A stretch of DNA of 64,000 bases from Streptomyces sp. MA5143a (GTDB taxonomy: Bacteria > Actinomycetota > Actinomycetes > Streptomycetales > Streptomycetaceae), in assembly GCF_900290235.1 (NCBI RefSeq), contig NZ_OLMK01000001.1, positions 1-64,000 of the forward strand, in the 5' to 3' direction. This document shows, one piece after another, positions 52,927-60,990 of this stretch. The stretch's first letter is position 1. Each line of letters opens with the position of its first letter. A program made the position numbers and the translations under genes. The notes under the pieces were generated by a model. The model saw only the letters and a program-made list of their open reading frames with translations, made no database searches and had not been told where the DNA came from.

Positions 52927-54405
52927 ATGCCGCTCACCCCACGCCTCAGGGCCCGCCGTACCAAGGCGCTGCTCACCTCCGCCGTCTCCGTCTGCCTGAT
53001 CGCCGCGAGCGCCCCCTCGCCCGCCGTCCCGCTCGGCGTCGGTGACCGTCTCTTCCCGCACCTCGGCAACCCCGGCTACGACGTGCAGTCGTACGACCTC
53101 GCCTTCACCTACCCCGGCGACAACCTCAAGCCCCTGACGGCCGTCACCACGATCGACGCCCTCACGACCTCCTCCCTGGACCTGGTCAACCTCGACTTCA
53201 CCCACGGCAAGGTCAGCTCCGTCGAGGTCGACGGGACGCCCGCCACCTTCACCACCGCGGGCGAGGACCTGGTGATCACGCCCCGGCAGCCGCTCCCCGC
53301 GGGCAGCCGGACACGCATCACCGTGCGGCACACCAGTGACCCCGTGTACGCCGAGGGCGAGGAGGGCGGCTGGGTGCGGACCGCCGACGGACTCGCCATG
53401 GCCAACCAGGCCGACGCCGCCCACGTCGTGTTCCCCTGCAACGACCACCCCTCCGACAAGGCCCTGTTCACCGTCCGCGTCACCGTGCCCGACGGCTACA
53501 CGGCCGTCTCCAACGGGCTGGACACCGGGACGCGCCGCGACCCCGGCACCACCACCTGGACGTACCGCACCGAACACCCCATGGCCACCGAACTGGCCCA
53601 GGTGTCCATCGGCCGCTCCGCCGTCGTACGCCGCTCGGGACCGGACGGTCTGCCCGTCCGCGACGTGGTCCCCGCCAAGGACCGCGAGCGTCTCGAACCG
53701 TGGCTCGCGAAGACCCCGGCCCAGATCGAGTGGATGGAGGGCAAGATCGGCCGCTACCCGTTCGAGACGTACGGGGTCCTCATCGCCGAGGCCCAGACCG
53801 GTTTCGAGCTGGAGACGCAGACCCTCTCCCTCTTCGAGAGGGCGCTGTTCGTCGGCACCGAGTACCCGAAGTGGTACACCGAGTCGGTCATGGTGCACGA
53901 ACTGGCCCACCAGTGGTTCGGCAACAGCGTCAGCCCCCGCGCCTGGTCCGACCTGTGGCTCAACGAGGGGCACGCCACCTGGTACGAGGCCCTCTACGCC
54001 GAGGAGACGGCCGGCCGACCCATGGAGGCCCGTATGAAAGCCGCCTACAGCGCCTCCGACCGCTGGCGGGCCGCAGGGGGGCCGCCGGCGGCGCCCAAGG
54101 TGCCCGAGGACGACCACAAGATCGGCATCTTCCGGCCGAACGTCTACGACGGGGCCGCACTCGTCCTGTACGCCCTGCGCGAGGAGATCGGCCGCCCCGC
54201 CTTCGAACGGCTCCAGCGCGCCTGGGTCGCCGTCCACCGCGACGGCGTCGCCTCCACCGCCGACTTCCAGGAGCTCGCGACCCAGATCGCCGGACGCGAC
54301 CTGGACGCCTTCTTCCAGGGCTGGCTCTACAGCGAGCGGACCCCTCCCATGCCGGGGCACCGCGACTGGAAGGCGGCCCCCGCCGAGGCTTCGGCGAAGG
54401 GGTAG
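52927..54405 (+). CDS. Secreted M1-family metallopeptidase
   Basis: The protein has 492 residues. An Arg-rich N-terminus and hydrophobic stretch (ALLTSAVSVCLIAASAPSPA) form a signal peptide. The beta-saddle N-domain (about 45-240) is followed by the thermolysin-like domain with H324ELAH328 and the second ligand E347 in WLNEGHATWY. The usual aminopeptidase GAMEN loop is replaced by QTGFELETQ, which changes the exopeptidase N-terminus-binding motif. It lacks the long C-terminal helical domain of aminopeptidase N. An exported peptidase of unknown specificity is inferred. It is transcribed between the rel/spo gene and hflX. Confidence 0.9.
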   Translation: MPLTPRLRARRTKALLTSAVSVCLIAASAPSPAVPLGVGDRLFPHLGNPGYDVQSYDLAFTYPGDNLKPLTAVTTIDALTTSSLDLVNLDFTHGKVSSVEVDGTPATFTTAGEDLVITPRQPLPAGSRTRITVRHTSDPVYAEGEEGGWVRTADGLAMANQADAAHVVFPCNDHPSDKALFTVRVTVPDGYTAVSNGLDTGTRRDPGTTTWTYRTEHPMATELAQVSIGRSAVVRRSGPDGLPVRDVVPAKDRERLEPWLAKTPAQIEWMEGKIGRYPFETYGVLIAEAQTGFELETQTLSLFERALFVGTEYPKWYTESVMVHELAHQWFGNSVSPRAWSDLWLNEGHATWYEALYAEETAGRPMEARMKAAYSASDRWRAAGGPPAAPKVPEDDHKIGIFRPNVYDGAALVLYALREEIGRPAFERLQRAWVAVHRDGVASTADFQELATQIAGRDLDAFFQGWLYSERTPPMPGHRDWKAAPAEASAKG

Positions 54406-54624
54406 AAGGGAAAATAACCCGCGTGACGAGACGAGGCGTGCCGTGCGACCATCTTCGAGTCGGCGGCGCGGCCCACTCCCGGTCAGCCGTGGACCGGCCC
54501 CCAGGGGCTGGTCCGGGGTCGGCCGAGGCCGCATCCGGGAATCTCCGGGCAGGCCCGGGCGTTGTCGCCATGGACGGATCGAGATCCGTCACCCCTTCGG
54601 TACCCCCATCGACGTAAGGATCCA

Positions 54625-56121
54625 ATGACCTCCTCTTCATCCCCTTCCCAGGCCGCACAGCGCGCCTTCGCGCAGAACAACCCCGAGGGTCTTCGGGCCG
54701 ATGCCCTGATGGAAGAGGACGTCGCCTGGAGCTTCGAGATCGACGGCGAGCGGGACGGCGACCAGTTCGACCGCTCCGAGCGTGCGGCACTGCGCCGCGT
54801 CGCGGGCCTGTCCACCGAGCTCGAGGACGTCACCGAGGTCGAGTACCGCCAGCTCCGCCTGGAGCGGGTCGTGCTCGTCGGTGTCTGGACCACGGGAACC
54901 TCGCAGGACGCGGAGAACTCCCTGGCCGAGCTGGCCGCCCTCGCGGAGACGGCGGGCGCGCTCGTGCTCGACGGTGTGATCCAGCGCCGCGACAAGCCGG
55001 ACGCGGCCACCTACATCGGTTCCGGCAAGGCCGGCGAGCTGCGGGACATCGTCCTCGAATCGGGTGCCGACACTGTCATCTGCGACGGTGAGCTGAGCCC
55101 GGGGCAGCTCATCCACCTCGAAGACGTCGTCAAGGTCAAGGTCATCGACCGTACGGCCCTGATCCTCGACATCTTCGCCCAGCACGCCAAGTCCCGAGAG
55201 GGCAAGGCCCAGGTCGCGCTCGCGCAGATGCAGTACATGCTGCCGCGACTGCGCGGCTGGGGTCAGTCGCTGTCCCGGCAGATGGGCGGCGGCAAGGGCG
55301 GCGGCCTCGCCACCCGTGGTCCCGGTGAGACCAAGATCGAGACGGACCGGCGACGGATCCGCGAGAAGATGGCGAAGATGCGCCGGGAGATCGCGGACAT
55401 GAAGACCGGCCGCGAGATCAAGCGCCAGGAGCGCAGGCGGAACAAGGTCCCGTCGGTCGCCATCGCCGGTTACACCAACGCGGGCAAGTCCTCCCTGCTC
55501 AACCGGCTCACCGGCGCGGGCGTCCTGGTGGAGAACGCCCTGTTCGCGACCCTCGACCCGACCGTGCGCCGGGCCGAGACCCCGAGCGGGCGGCTGTACA
55601 CGCTGGCGGACACCGTCGGCTTCGTACGGCATCTGCCGCACCACCTCGTCGAGGCGTTCCGCTCCACGATGGAGGAGGTCGGCGACTCCGACCTGATCCT
55701 CCACGTGGTCGACGGTTCGCACCCGGCGCCGGAGGAGCAGCTGGCCGCCGTGCGCGAGGTCATCCGCGACGTGGGCGCGACGAACGTCCCCGAGATCGTG
55801 GTGATCAACAAGGCGGACGCGGCCGACCCGCTGACGTTGCAGCGCCTGCTGCGGATCGAGAAGCGCTCCATCGCGGTCTCGGCCCGCTCCGGCCAGGGCA
55901 TCGAGGAACTGCTCGCCCTGATCGACAACGAACTGCCTCGCCCGTCGGTCGAGATCGAGGCGCTCGTGCCGTACACGCACGGCAAGCTCGTCGCCCGCGC
56001 CCACACCGAGGGCGAGGTGATCTCCGAGGAGCACACCCCGGAGGGCACCCTGCTCAAGGCCCGGGTGCACGAGGAACTGGCGGCGGACCTGGCACCGTAC
56101 GTACCGGCGCCGACGGCCTGA
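54625..56121 (+). CDS. hflX: GTPase HflX
   Basis: The protein has 498 residues from the ATG at 54625 with TAAGGA 4 nt upstream. The N-terminal HflX domain (about 75-270) has YIGSGKAGELRD, a coiled helix (QMQYMLPRLRGWGQSLSRQMGGGKGGGLATRGPGE), and the GTPase has G1 GYTNAGKSSLLN, G3 DTVGFVRHLPHHL and G4 NKAD. HflX binds stalled or stress-inactivated ribosomes and splits them. An extra charged N-terminal segment of about 75 residues is usual in actinobacteria. A strong terminator follows 14 bp after the stop. Confidence 0.96.
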   Translation: MTSSSSPSQAAQRAFAQNNPEGLRADALMEEDVAWSFEIDGERDGDQFDRSERAALRRVAGLSTELEDVTEVEYRQLRLERVVLVGVWTTGTSQDAENSLAELAALAETAGALVLDGVIQRRDKPDAATYIGSGKAGELRDIVLESGADTVICDGELSPGQLIHLEDVVKVKVIDRTALILDIFAQHAKSREGKAQVALAQMQYMLPRLRGWGQSLSRQMGGGKGGGLATRGPGETKIETDRRRIREKMAKMRREIADMKTGREIKRQERRRNKVPSVAIAGYTNAGKSSLLNRLTGAGVLVENALFATLDPTVRRAETPSGRLYTLADTVGFVRHLPHHLVEAFRSTMEEVGDSDLILHVVDGSHPAPEEQLAAVREVIRDVGATNVPEIVVINKADAADPLTLQRLLRIEKRSIAVSARSGQGIEELLALIDNELPRPSVEIEALVPYTHGKLVARAHTEGEVISEEHTPEGTLLKARVHEELAADLAPYVPAPTA

Positions 56122-56134
56122 CCCGTCACGCCAG

Positions 56135-56168
56135 GAAGGCCCGCCCCTCGGCCGAGGGGCGGGCCTTC
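56135..56168. terminator. Bidirectional terminator between hflX and the protease gene
   Basis: A perfect 16-bp stem (56135-56150 with 56153-56168) with the shortest possible loop lies between convergent stop codons. Confidence 0.92.
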
Positions 56169-56201
56169 GACGATCGTTCACCGGGGGCCTGCGGACATCG
56201 C

Positions 56202-57383
56202 TCACTGATCGCCGTACGACATGCTCAGGTCGTCGTACAGTGCCTTGGCGCCCTTGCCCAGTCGGGGTCCGGCCAGCCAGGTGTTGTCGGCCGGGCCGAT
56301 CGACGTGTTCGAGACGAGCCGGGGCGCGCCGTCGACCATCCGGAACCAGCCGCCGCCCGACGAACCGCCCGTCATCGTGCAGCCGATGCGGTACATCGTC
56401 GGCAGCGACGCGTCGAGGGAGAGCCGCCCGGGCCTGTCGATGCAACGGAACATGGTCAGGCCGTTGTACGGCGGTGCCGCCGGGTAGCCCCAGGCGCCGA
56501 GCGAGTCGATCCCGGCCGCGGCGGGCGCCGAGAAGTCCACGTCCAGGGCCGAACCGACGGTCTCCTCCAGCGACTTGGAGCCCGCCTCCGGCTTCACATG
56601 CAGGACCGCGTAGTCGTACGCCGCGCCGGCGCCGCCCTCCTGGGAGCCGCCCGCGATCCACTCGTCCGAGGTCGCGGCCCAGTCCGCCCACCACTGGCCG
56701 AACGGGGCGACCTCCTCCGCGGGGGCACCCGCGGCCAGCTCCTCCTCGGACCTGCCGAAGTCGTTGTAGGCCGGGACGAAGACGATGTTGCGGTACCAGC
56801 CGCCGCCGCTGCCCGCGTGCACACAGTGGCCGGCCGTCCACACCAGGTTCGACCTCCCCGGACGGTTGTCGTCCGAGACGACCGTGCCCGAACAGACCAT
56901 CACGCCTTCGGGCGAGTCGAAGAAGATCTTGCCGACTGGACCGGCGTTCACGTGGTACGGCGTCTTCTCGGGCGTGGCCTCGACCGGTGCCGGAGGCGGG
57001 TCACTGACGCCCTGGTCGACGGAGGCGTCCTGCGAGGTGACCGTCTTCGCCGGGTCCTCGGCCTCGCGCATCCGCTCCGCGTCCCACAGGTCCTCGATCA
57101 CCGGGTTGAAGAACTCCTCGGCCTCACCGAGCCACTGTTCCTCGTCCCAGTCCTTCCAGCCGCCGTCCTGCCAGTCGTCGACATCGACGCCGTGCTCCTC
57201 GAGCCTGTCGGCGATGACATCGGGGACCCCGTCGCCGTCCCTGTCGGCGGTGCGGGACGCGGCGACGTCGGGTTTGTCGCTCGTCCCCTGGTCGGCCGAG
57301 CCGCAGGCGGTCGCCGTCAGCGCGAGCACCGCGATCACTGCGGTGGCGGCGAGGAGGGGCTGCCGCCGATATGAGAAGCGCAT
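56202..57383 (-). CDS. Trypsin-like serine protease lipoprotein (paralogue 1)
   Basis: The protein has 393 residues. The signal peptide ends with the lipobox LTATAC|G, so the enzyme is anchored on the cell surface. A linker holds an EF-like DRDGDGVPDV segment and an acidic helix region (DWDEEQWLGEAEEFFNPV). The protease domain has His in TAGHCVHAG, Asp in YDYAVLHV and Ser in GGSSGGGW. CSGTVV and GCTMTGGSSGGGW cysteines could form disulfides. It follows a close paralogue on the same strand by 198 bp. Substrate unknown. Confidence 0.9.
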   Translation of the reverse strand: MRFSYRRQPLLAATAVIAVLALTATACGSADQGTSDKPDVAASRTADRDGDGVPDVIADRLEEHGVDVDDWQDGGWKDWDEEQWLGEAEEFFNPVIEDLWDAERMREAEDPAKTVTSQDASVDQGVSDPPPAPVEATPEKTPYHVNAGPVGKIFFDSPEGVMVCSGTVVSDDNRPGRSNLVWTAGHCVHAGSGGGWYRNIVFVPAYNDFGRSEEELAAGAPAEEVAPFGQWWADWAATSDEWIAGGSQEGGAGAAYDYAVLHVKPEAGSKSLEETVGSALDVDFSAPAAAGIDSLGAWGYPAAPPYNGLTMFRCIDRPGRLSLDASLPTMYRIGCTMTGGSSGGGWFRMVDGAPRLVSNTSIGPADNTWLAGPRLGKGAKALYDDLSMSYGDQ

Positions 57384-57455
57384 GGTTCTCGACCCCCGTC
57401 GGAACTGCTCCTTGTGTCACGCCCACTATGCGGGGGCGCTGGGGGACGCACGCAG

Positions 57456-57482
57456 GGCGCGCGGCCGATATTTCCGCGCGCC
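57456..57482 (-). terminator. Hairpin between the two protease genes
   Basis: GGCGCGCGG (57456-57464) and CCGCGCGCC (57474-57482) form a perfect 9-bp stem with a 9-nt loop, 99 bp after the stop of paralogue 2 and 72 bp before the start of paralogue 1. It probably separates their transcription. Confidence 0.6.
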
Positions 57483-57560
57483 TCCTCCACAACACGTCGG
57501 CGGCTGCCTTCCGACAGCCGCCGAACCGTCGTCGCACACGGCCGTCACCGCGTGCCCGAC

Positions 57561-57600
57561 ATCACCGCTGGGCGAACTTCATCACCGCTGGGCGAACTTC
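57561..57600. repeat. Perfect 20-bp tandem duplication at the 3' end of protease paralogue 2
   Basis: ATCACCGCTGGGCGAACTTC occurs twice back to back (57561-57580, 57581-57600). The second copy carries the stop codon and last codons (KFAQR) of the gene; the first repeats them just beyond the stop. Confidence 0.97.
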
Positions 57601-58808
57601 TCGCTCACCGCGTCGTAGATGCCCTGGGCCTCCTTGCCCAGCCGCGGGCCGGCCAGCCATCCCGCGCTCACGGGGCCGATGGAGGTGTTGGACACCAGCG
57701 CCGGCTTGCCGTCGGAGCCGGTCGCCACCCAGCCGCCGCCCGACGAACCGCCGGTCATGGTGCAGCCGATGCGGTACATCGTCGGGTCGGACTCGACGAG
57801 CGAGAGCCGCCCCGGCTTGTCCGTGCACTGGTACATCGCCTCGCCGTCGTACGGGGCGCCCGCCGGGTAGCCCGTCGCGGTGATGCTGTCCACCTGCGGC
57901 ACGGCCGGCGCGTCGAAGTCCACCGGCAGCGCCGAACCGACCGTCTCCTCCAGGGACTTGCCGCCGTTGCCCTCCTCCGGCGTCACATGGATGACCGCGA
58001 AGTCGTACGGCGCTCCGTCGCCGCCCTTCTGGCCGCCCTGCTCGATCCACTGGTCCGAGGTCTGCGCCCAGTCACCCCACCACATGCCGTACGGGGCGAC
58101 CTGGTCCTTGGTGGCCGTCCGCATCTGTGCCGCCGACAGACCGCTGTCGTTGTAGGAGGGGACGAAGGCGATGTTGCGGTACCAGCCGCCCGACTTGCCG
58201 GCGTGCACACAGTGCCCGGCCGTCCACACGAGGTTGGACCTGCCCGGGTTGGCCGGGTCCTTCACCACCGTCGCCGAGCAGACCATCGTGCCCTCGGGCG
58301 CGTCGAAGAAGACCTTGCCCGCCGCCGGCGCGTTCGTGTGGTACTTCGTCGACACCGCCTCCGCCTGCACGGCCTGCGGGGTCGGGTCGGTGACGCCCTG
58401 GTCGCCGGTGAGGTCGCTCTCGTCGACCTCCTTCTCCGGCTCCTCGGCGTCCCGCATCCGGTCCGGGTCCCACAGGTCCTTGATGATCGGGTTGACGTAG
58501 TCCTCGGCCTCGCGCAGCCAGTCGTCCTTGTCCCAGTTCTTCCAGGCCCCGCCCCGCCACTTGTCGAGGTCGATCCCGTGCTCCTTGAGCTTCTCCTTGA
58601 TGTTGTCCGGGATCCGGATCTTGCCGTCGCCGCCGTTGTCCTGGGCGGACGACGACGCCTCGGCGTTCGCCGTGGTGTCCCCCGAGCCGCAGGCGGTGGC
58701 GGTGAGCGACAGGACCGTGGCGAGACCGACCGCTGCCAGGACGGGGGAGGTTCTGCGGCGCGCGCTCCTTCCACGACGAGCGGCGAAGAGCGGGCGTATG
58801 GGTCGCAT
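57582..58808 (-). CDS. Trypsin-like serine protease lipoprotein (paralogue 2)
   Basis: The protein has 408 residues from the ATG at 58808 with GGGGAG 8 nt upstream; the frame extends upstream without similarity. The architecture is the same as paralogue 1: Arg-rich signal peptide with lipobox LTATAC|G, a Lys/Asp-rich helix region (IKEKLKEHGIDLDKWRGGAWKNWD), then a protease domain with TAGHCVHAG, YDFAVIHV and GGSSGGGW. The two are clear tandem duplicates that have diverged mostly in the linker. Both catalytic triads are intact, so both should be active surface proteases. Confidence 0.9.
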   Translation of the reverse strand: MRPIRPLFAARRGRSARRRTSPVLAAVGLATVLSLTATACGSGDTTANAEASSSAQDNGGDGKIRIPDNIKEKLKEHGIDLDKWRGGAWKNWDKDDWLREAEDYVNPIIKDLWDPDRMRDAEEPEKEVDESDLTGDQGVTDPTPQAVQAEAVSTKYHTNAPAAGKVFFDAPEGTMVCSATVVKDPANPGRSNLVWTAGHCVHAGKSGGWYRNIAFVPSYNDSGLSAAQMRTATKDQVAPYGMWWGDWAQTSDQWIEQGGQKGGDGAPYDFAVIHVTPEEGNGGKSLEETVGSALPVDFDAPAVPQVDSITATGYPAGAPYDGEAMYQCTDKPGRLSLVESDPTMYRIGCTMTGGSSGGGWVATGSDGKPALVSNTSIGPVSAGWLAGPRLGKEAQGIYDAVSEKFAQR

Positions 58809-59184
58809 GGTCTGAACTCCCCTGGGGCGTTGAAGAACTCTGTGCTGCCGAGGCGGTGCGCGTACGGCCCTGCCGCACGCCCGCCGCCTCTTCGTACGGC
58901 TCCGACACGACTCGCGCTCGGTCCCACGTCTGCTTCTTCGTACGTGGTCGCCGTACGCGCGGCTTGGTACGGATCCGCCGAGCCGGGCGTCCCTCCGGAA
59001 CGGCACCACACACTATGCGGTCCCTGTGGGGGACATCCGATGGAACGGCAACGGTTCCGTCACGGCAAGGATCTTCGCCTCACCCGCTTCCGAGTGCGTG
59101 CCGCGTCGTTGGTACGGGCGGGGACCCGCCGGTGCTCGGTGACCCCTGCCAACTCGCCTCTGAGCAGCGGGAGGAAGTGTAGTC
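58809..59184. promoter_or_regulatory. Divergent region between protease paralogue 2 and the aminotransferase gene
   Basis: These 376 bp contain no gene with support. GTACG occurs several times without fixed spacing. A 17-bp element GGAAC-N7-GTTCC lies near 59043. I looked for an iron box (TTAGGTTAGGCTAACCTAA-like) and did not find one. Confidence 0.45.
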
Positions 59185-60675
59185 GTGGCGGTGACCGAGT
59201 CTGCGGTGGCACCTGTGGGGAGCGGGTCCGAGGGGGCGCGCGCGGGACACGAGGACGAACGGGCGCCCGCGCGGCGGGAGTACGAGGGGGCGCCCTCGGC
59301 GCACGAGGGGATTCTGCGGCGGCAGGCGGCGCGCGAGTCGGCGGCGCGCACCTATGCGCGTGCGCTGCCGATCGTGCCGGTGCGGGCACGAGGGCTGACC
59401 ATCGAGGGCGCGGACGGCCGCCGCTATCTCGACTGCCTGTCCGGCGCCGGCACCCTCGCTCTCGGGCACAACCACCCGGTCGTCCTCGAAGCGATCCGCA
59501 AGGTCCTCGACTCCGGCGCCCCGCTGCACGTCCTCGATCTGGCCACCCCCGTCAAGGACGCCTTCACCACCGAACTGTTCCGCACCCTCCCTCCCGGCCT
59601 CGCGGACCGTGCCCGCGTGCAGTTCTGCGGGCCCGCCGGCACGGACGCGGTGGAGGCCGCCTTCAAGCTGGTGCGGGCCGCGACCGGCCGCACCGGGATG
59701 CTCGCCTTCACCGGGGCCTACCACGGCATGACCGCCGGGGCGCTCGAAGCGTCCGGGGGCGCCGGTGACGTACGGGTCGCCCGACTGCCGTTTCCCCAGG
59801 ACTACCGCTGCCCGTTCGGCGTCGGCGGCGAACGCGGCGCCGAACTCGCCGCACGCTGGACGGAGTCCGTCCTCGACGACGCCAAGTCCGGTGTCCCGTC
59901 GCCCGCCGGGATGATCCTCGAACCCGTCCAGGGCGAGGGCGGTGTCATCCCGGCGCCGGACGGCTGGCTCCGTCGGATGCGCGAGATCACGGCCGCGCGG
60001 TCCATCCCGCTGATCGCCGACGAGGTCCAGACGGGTGTGGGGCGCACGGGGCGCTTCTGGGCGGTCGAACACAGCGGGGTCGTCCCCGACGTCATGGTCC
60101 TTTCCAAGGCCATCGGCGGCAGCCTCCCCCTGGCCGTCGTGGTCTACCGCGACGACCTCGACGTGTGGCAGCCCGGCGCCCACGCGGGCACCTTCCGCGG
60201 CAACCAGCTCGCCATGGCCGCAGGAACCGCCACCCTCGCCCACGTCCGGCAGAACGGCCTCGCCGAGCGCGCCGAGACCCTGGGCGCCCGGATGCTCGCC
60301 CACCTCGGCCGCCTCACCGAGGAGTTCGCCTGCGTCGGCGACGTACGGGGGCGTGGGCTCATGATCGGCATCGAGTTGGTCAACCCCGAGGCGGCCCTGC
60401 CCCCCGGCGCCACCGGCCCACACCCTCCCGCCCCGTCCATCGCCACCGCGGTCCAGCGCGAGTGCCTCCGCCGCGGTCTGATCGTCGAACTGGGCGGCCG
60501 CCACGCGGGCGTCGTACGTCTCCTCCCTCCGCTGACACTCACCGACGAACAGGCCGACGCCGTACTCGACCGCCTCACCGACGCGATCGCCTCCGTGGCC
60601 ACCGCCGCGGCGCGAGGGCCGGGAGCGGTACGGCACGAGGCCGCGGTGAACCCGGGGCTCGCGCCCGGCGGCTGA
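59185..60675 (+). CDS. Diaminobutyrate-2-oxoglutarate aminotransferase-like enzyme
   Basis: The protein has 496 residues from the GTG at 59185 (GGGAGGA upstream). It is a class III PLP aminotransferase: GAGTLALGHNHPVV, FCGPAGTDAVEAAFKL, AYHGMTAGAL, LIADEVQTGVGRTGRFWAVEH and the PLP lysine in VLSKAIGGSLPLAVVVY. This wording matches 2,4-diaminobutyrate aminotransferases. With the NIS synthetase and acyltransferase next door it resembles the rhbA-rhbC-rhbD order of rhizobactin-type siderophores, where diaminobutyrate is the precursor of 1,3-diaminopropane. The first 45 residues are a disordered extension. Confidence 0.88.
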   Translation: MAVTESAVAPVGSGSEGARAGHEDERAPARREYEGAPSAHEGILRRQAARESAARTYARALPIVPVRARGLTIEGADGRRYLDCLSGAGTLALGHNHPVVLEAIRKVLDSGAPLHVLDLATPVKDAFTTELFRTLPPGLADRARVQFCGPAGTDAVEAAFKLVRAATGRTGMLAFTGAYHGMTAGALEASGGAGDVRVARLPFPQDYRCPFGVGGERGAELAARWTESVLDDAKSGVPSPAGMILEPVQGEGGVIPAPDGWLRRMREITAARSIPLIADEVQTGVGRTGRFWAVEHSGVVPDVMVLSKAIGGSLPLAVVVYRDDLDVWQPGAHAGTFRGNQLAMAAGTATLAHVRQNGLAERAETLGARMLAHLGRLTEEFACVGDVRGRGLMIGIELVNPEAALPPGATGPHPPAPSIATAVQRECLRRGLIVELGGRHAGVVRLLPPLTLTDEQADAVLDRLTDAIASVATAAARGPGAVRHEAAVNPGLAPGG

Positions 60676-60679
60676 GCGC

Positions 60680-60737
60680 GGGGTGACCGCACCGGCCGGT
60701 GCGGGCGGCTCGGACAGCCGGTCCGTGCGGTCACCCC
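60680..60737 (+). terminator. Large hairpin after the aminotransferase gene
   Basis: A perfect 13-bp stem (60680-60692 with 60725-60737) encloses a 32-nt region that can itself fold. It starts 4 bp after the stop codon. It could terminate or attenuate read-through into the NIS synthetase gene. Confidence 0.7.
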
Positions 60738-60853
60738 CACGGCACCCCACCAGTCCGCTCAGCAGCCGGCCCGCCCAGACCCCGAGGACGTCCCGCCCCG
60801 GCCTCGTCCCCGCCACGCGCTCACCCCTCACCGATCCGCACCAGCCTCCCCCC

Positions 60854-60974
60854 GCACGACCGCGGGACCACCCCGCCCGGACCACCGCAACCGCCTCGCG
60901 CGGACCACCGCACGACCACCCCGCACGACCGCCTCGCGCGGGACCACCGCACGACCGCTCCCGCCCGGACCACC
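60854..60974. repeat. C-rich degenerate direct repeats before the NIS synthetase gene
   Basis: GGACCACCGCACGACC-like and CCGCCTCGCGCGG-like words alternate imperfectly over about 120 bp, ending 16 bp before the TTG start. The 315-bp gap (60676-60990) holds this array and the hairpin, and no gene. Confidence 0.7.
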
Positions 60975-60990
60975 ACATCCAGGAACTCCC

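Noticed and set aside
59043..59060. GGAAC-N7-GTTCC as a LexA or iron-regulator box
   Set aside because: Neither spacing nor flanks fit GAAC-N4-GTTC or the iron-box consensus.
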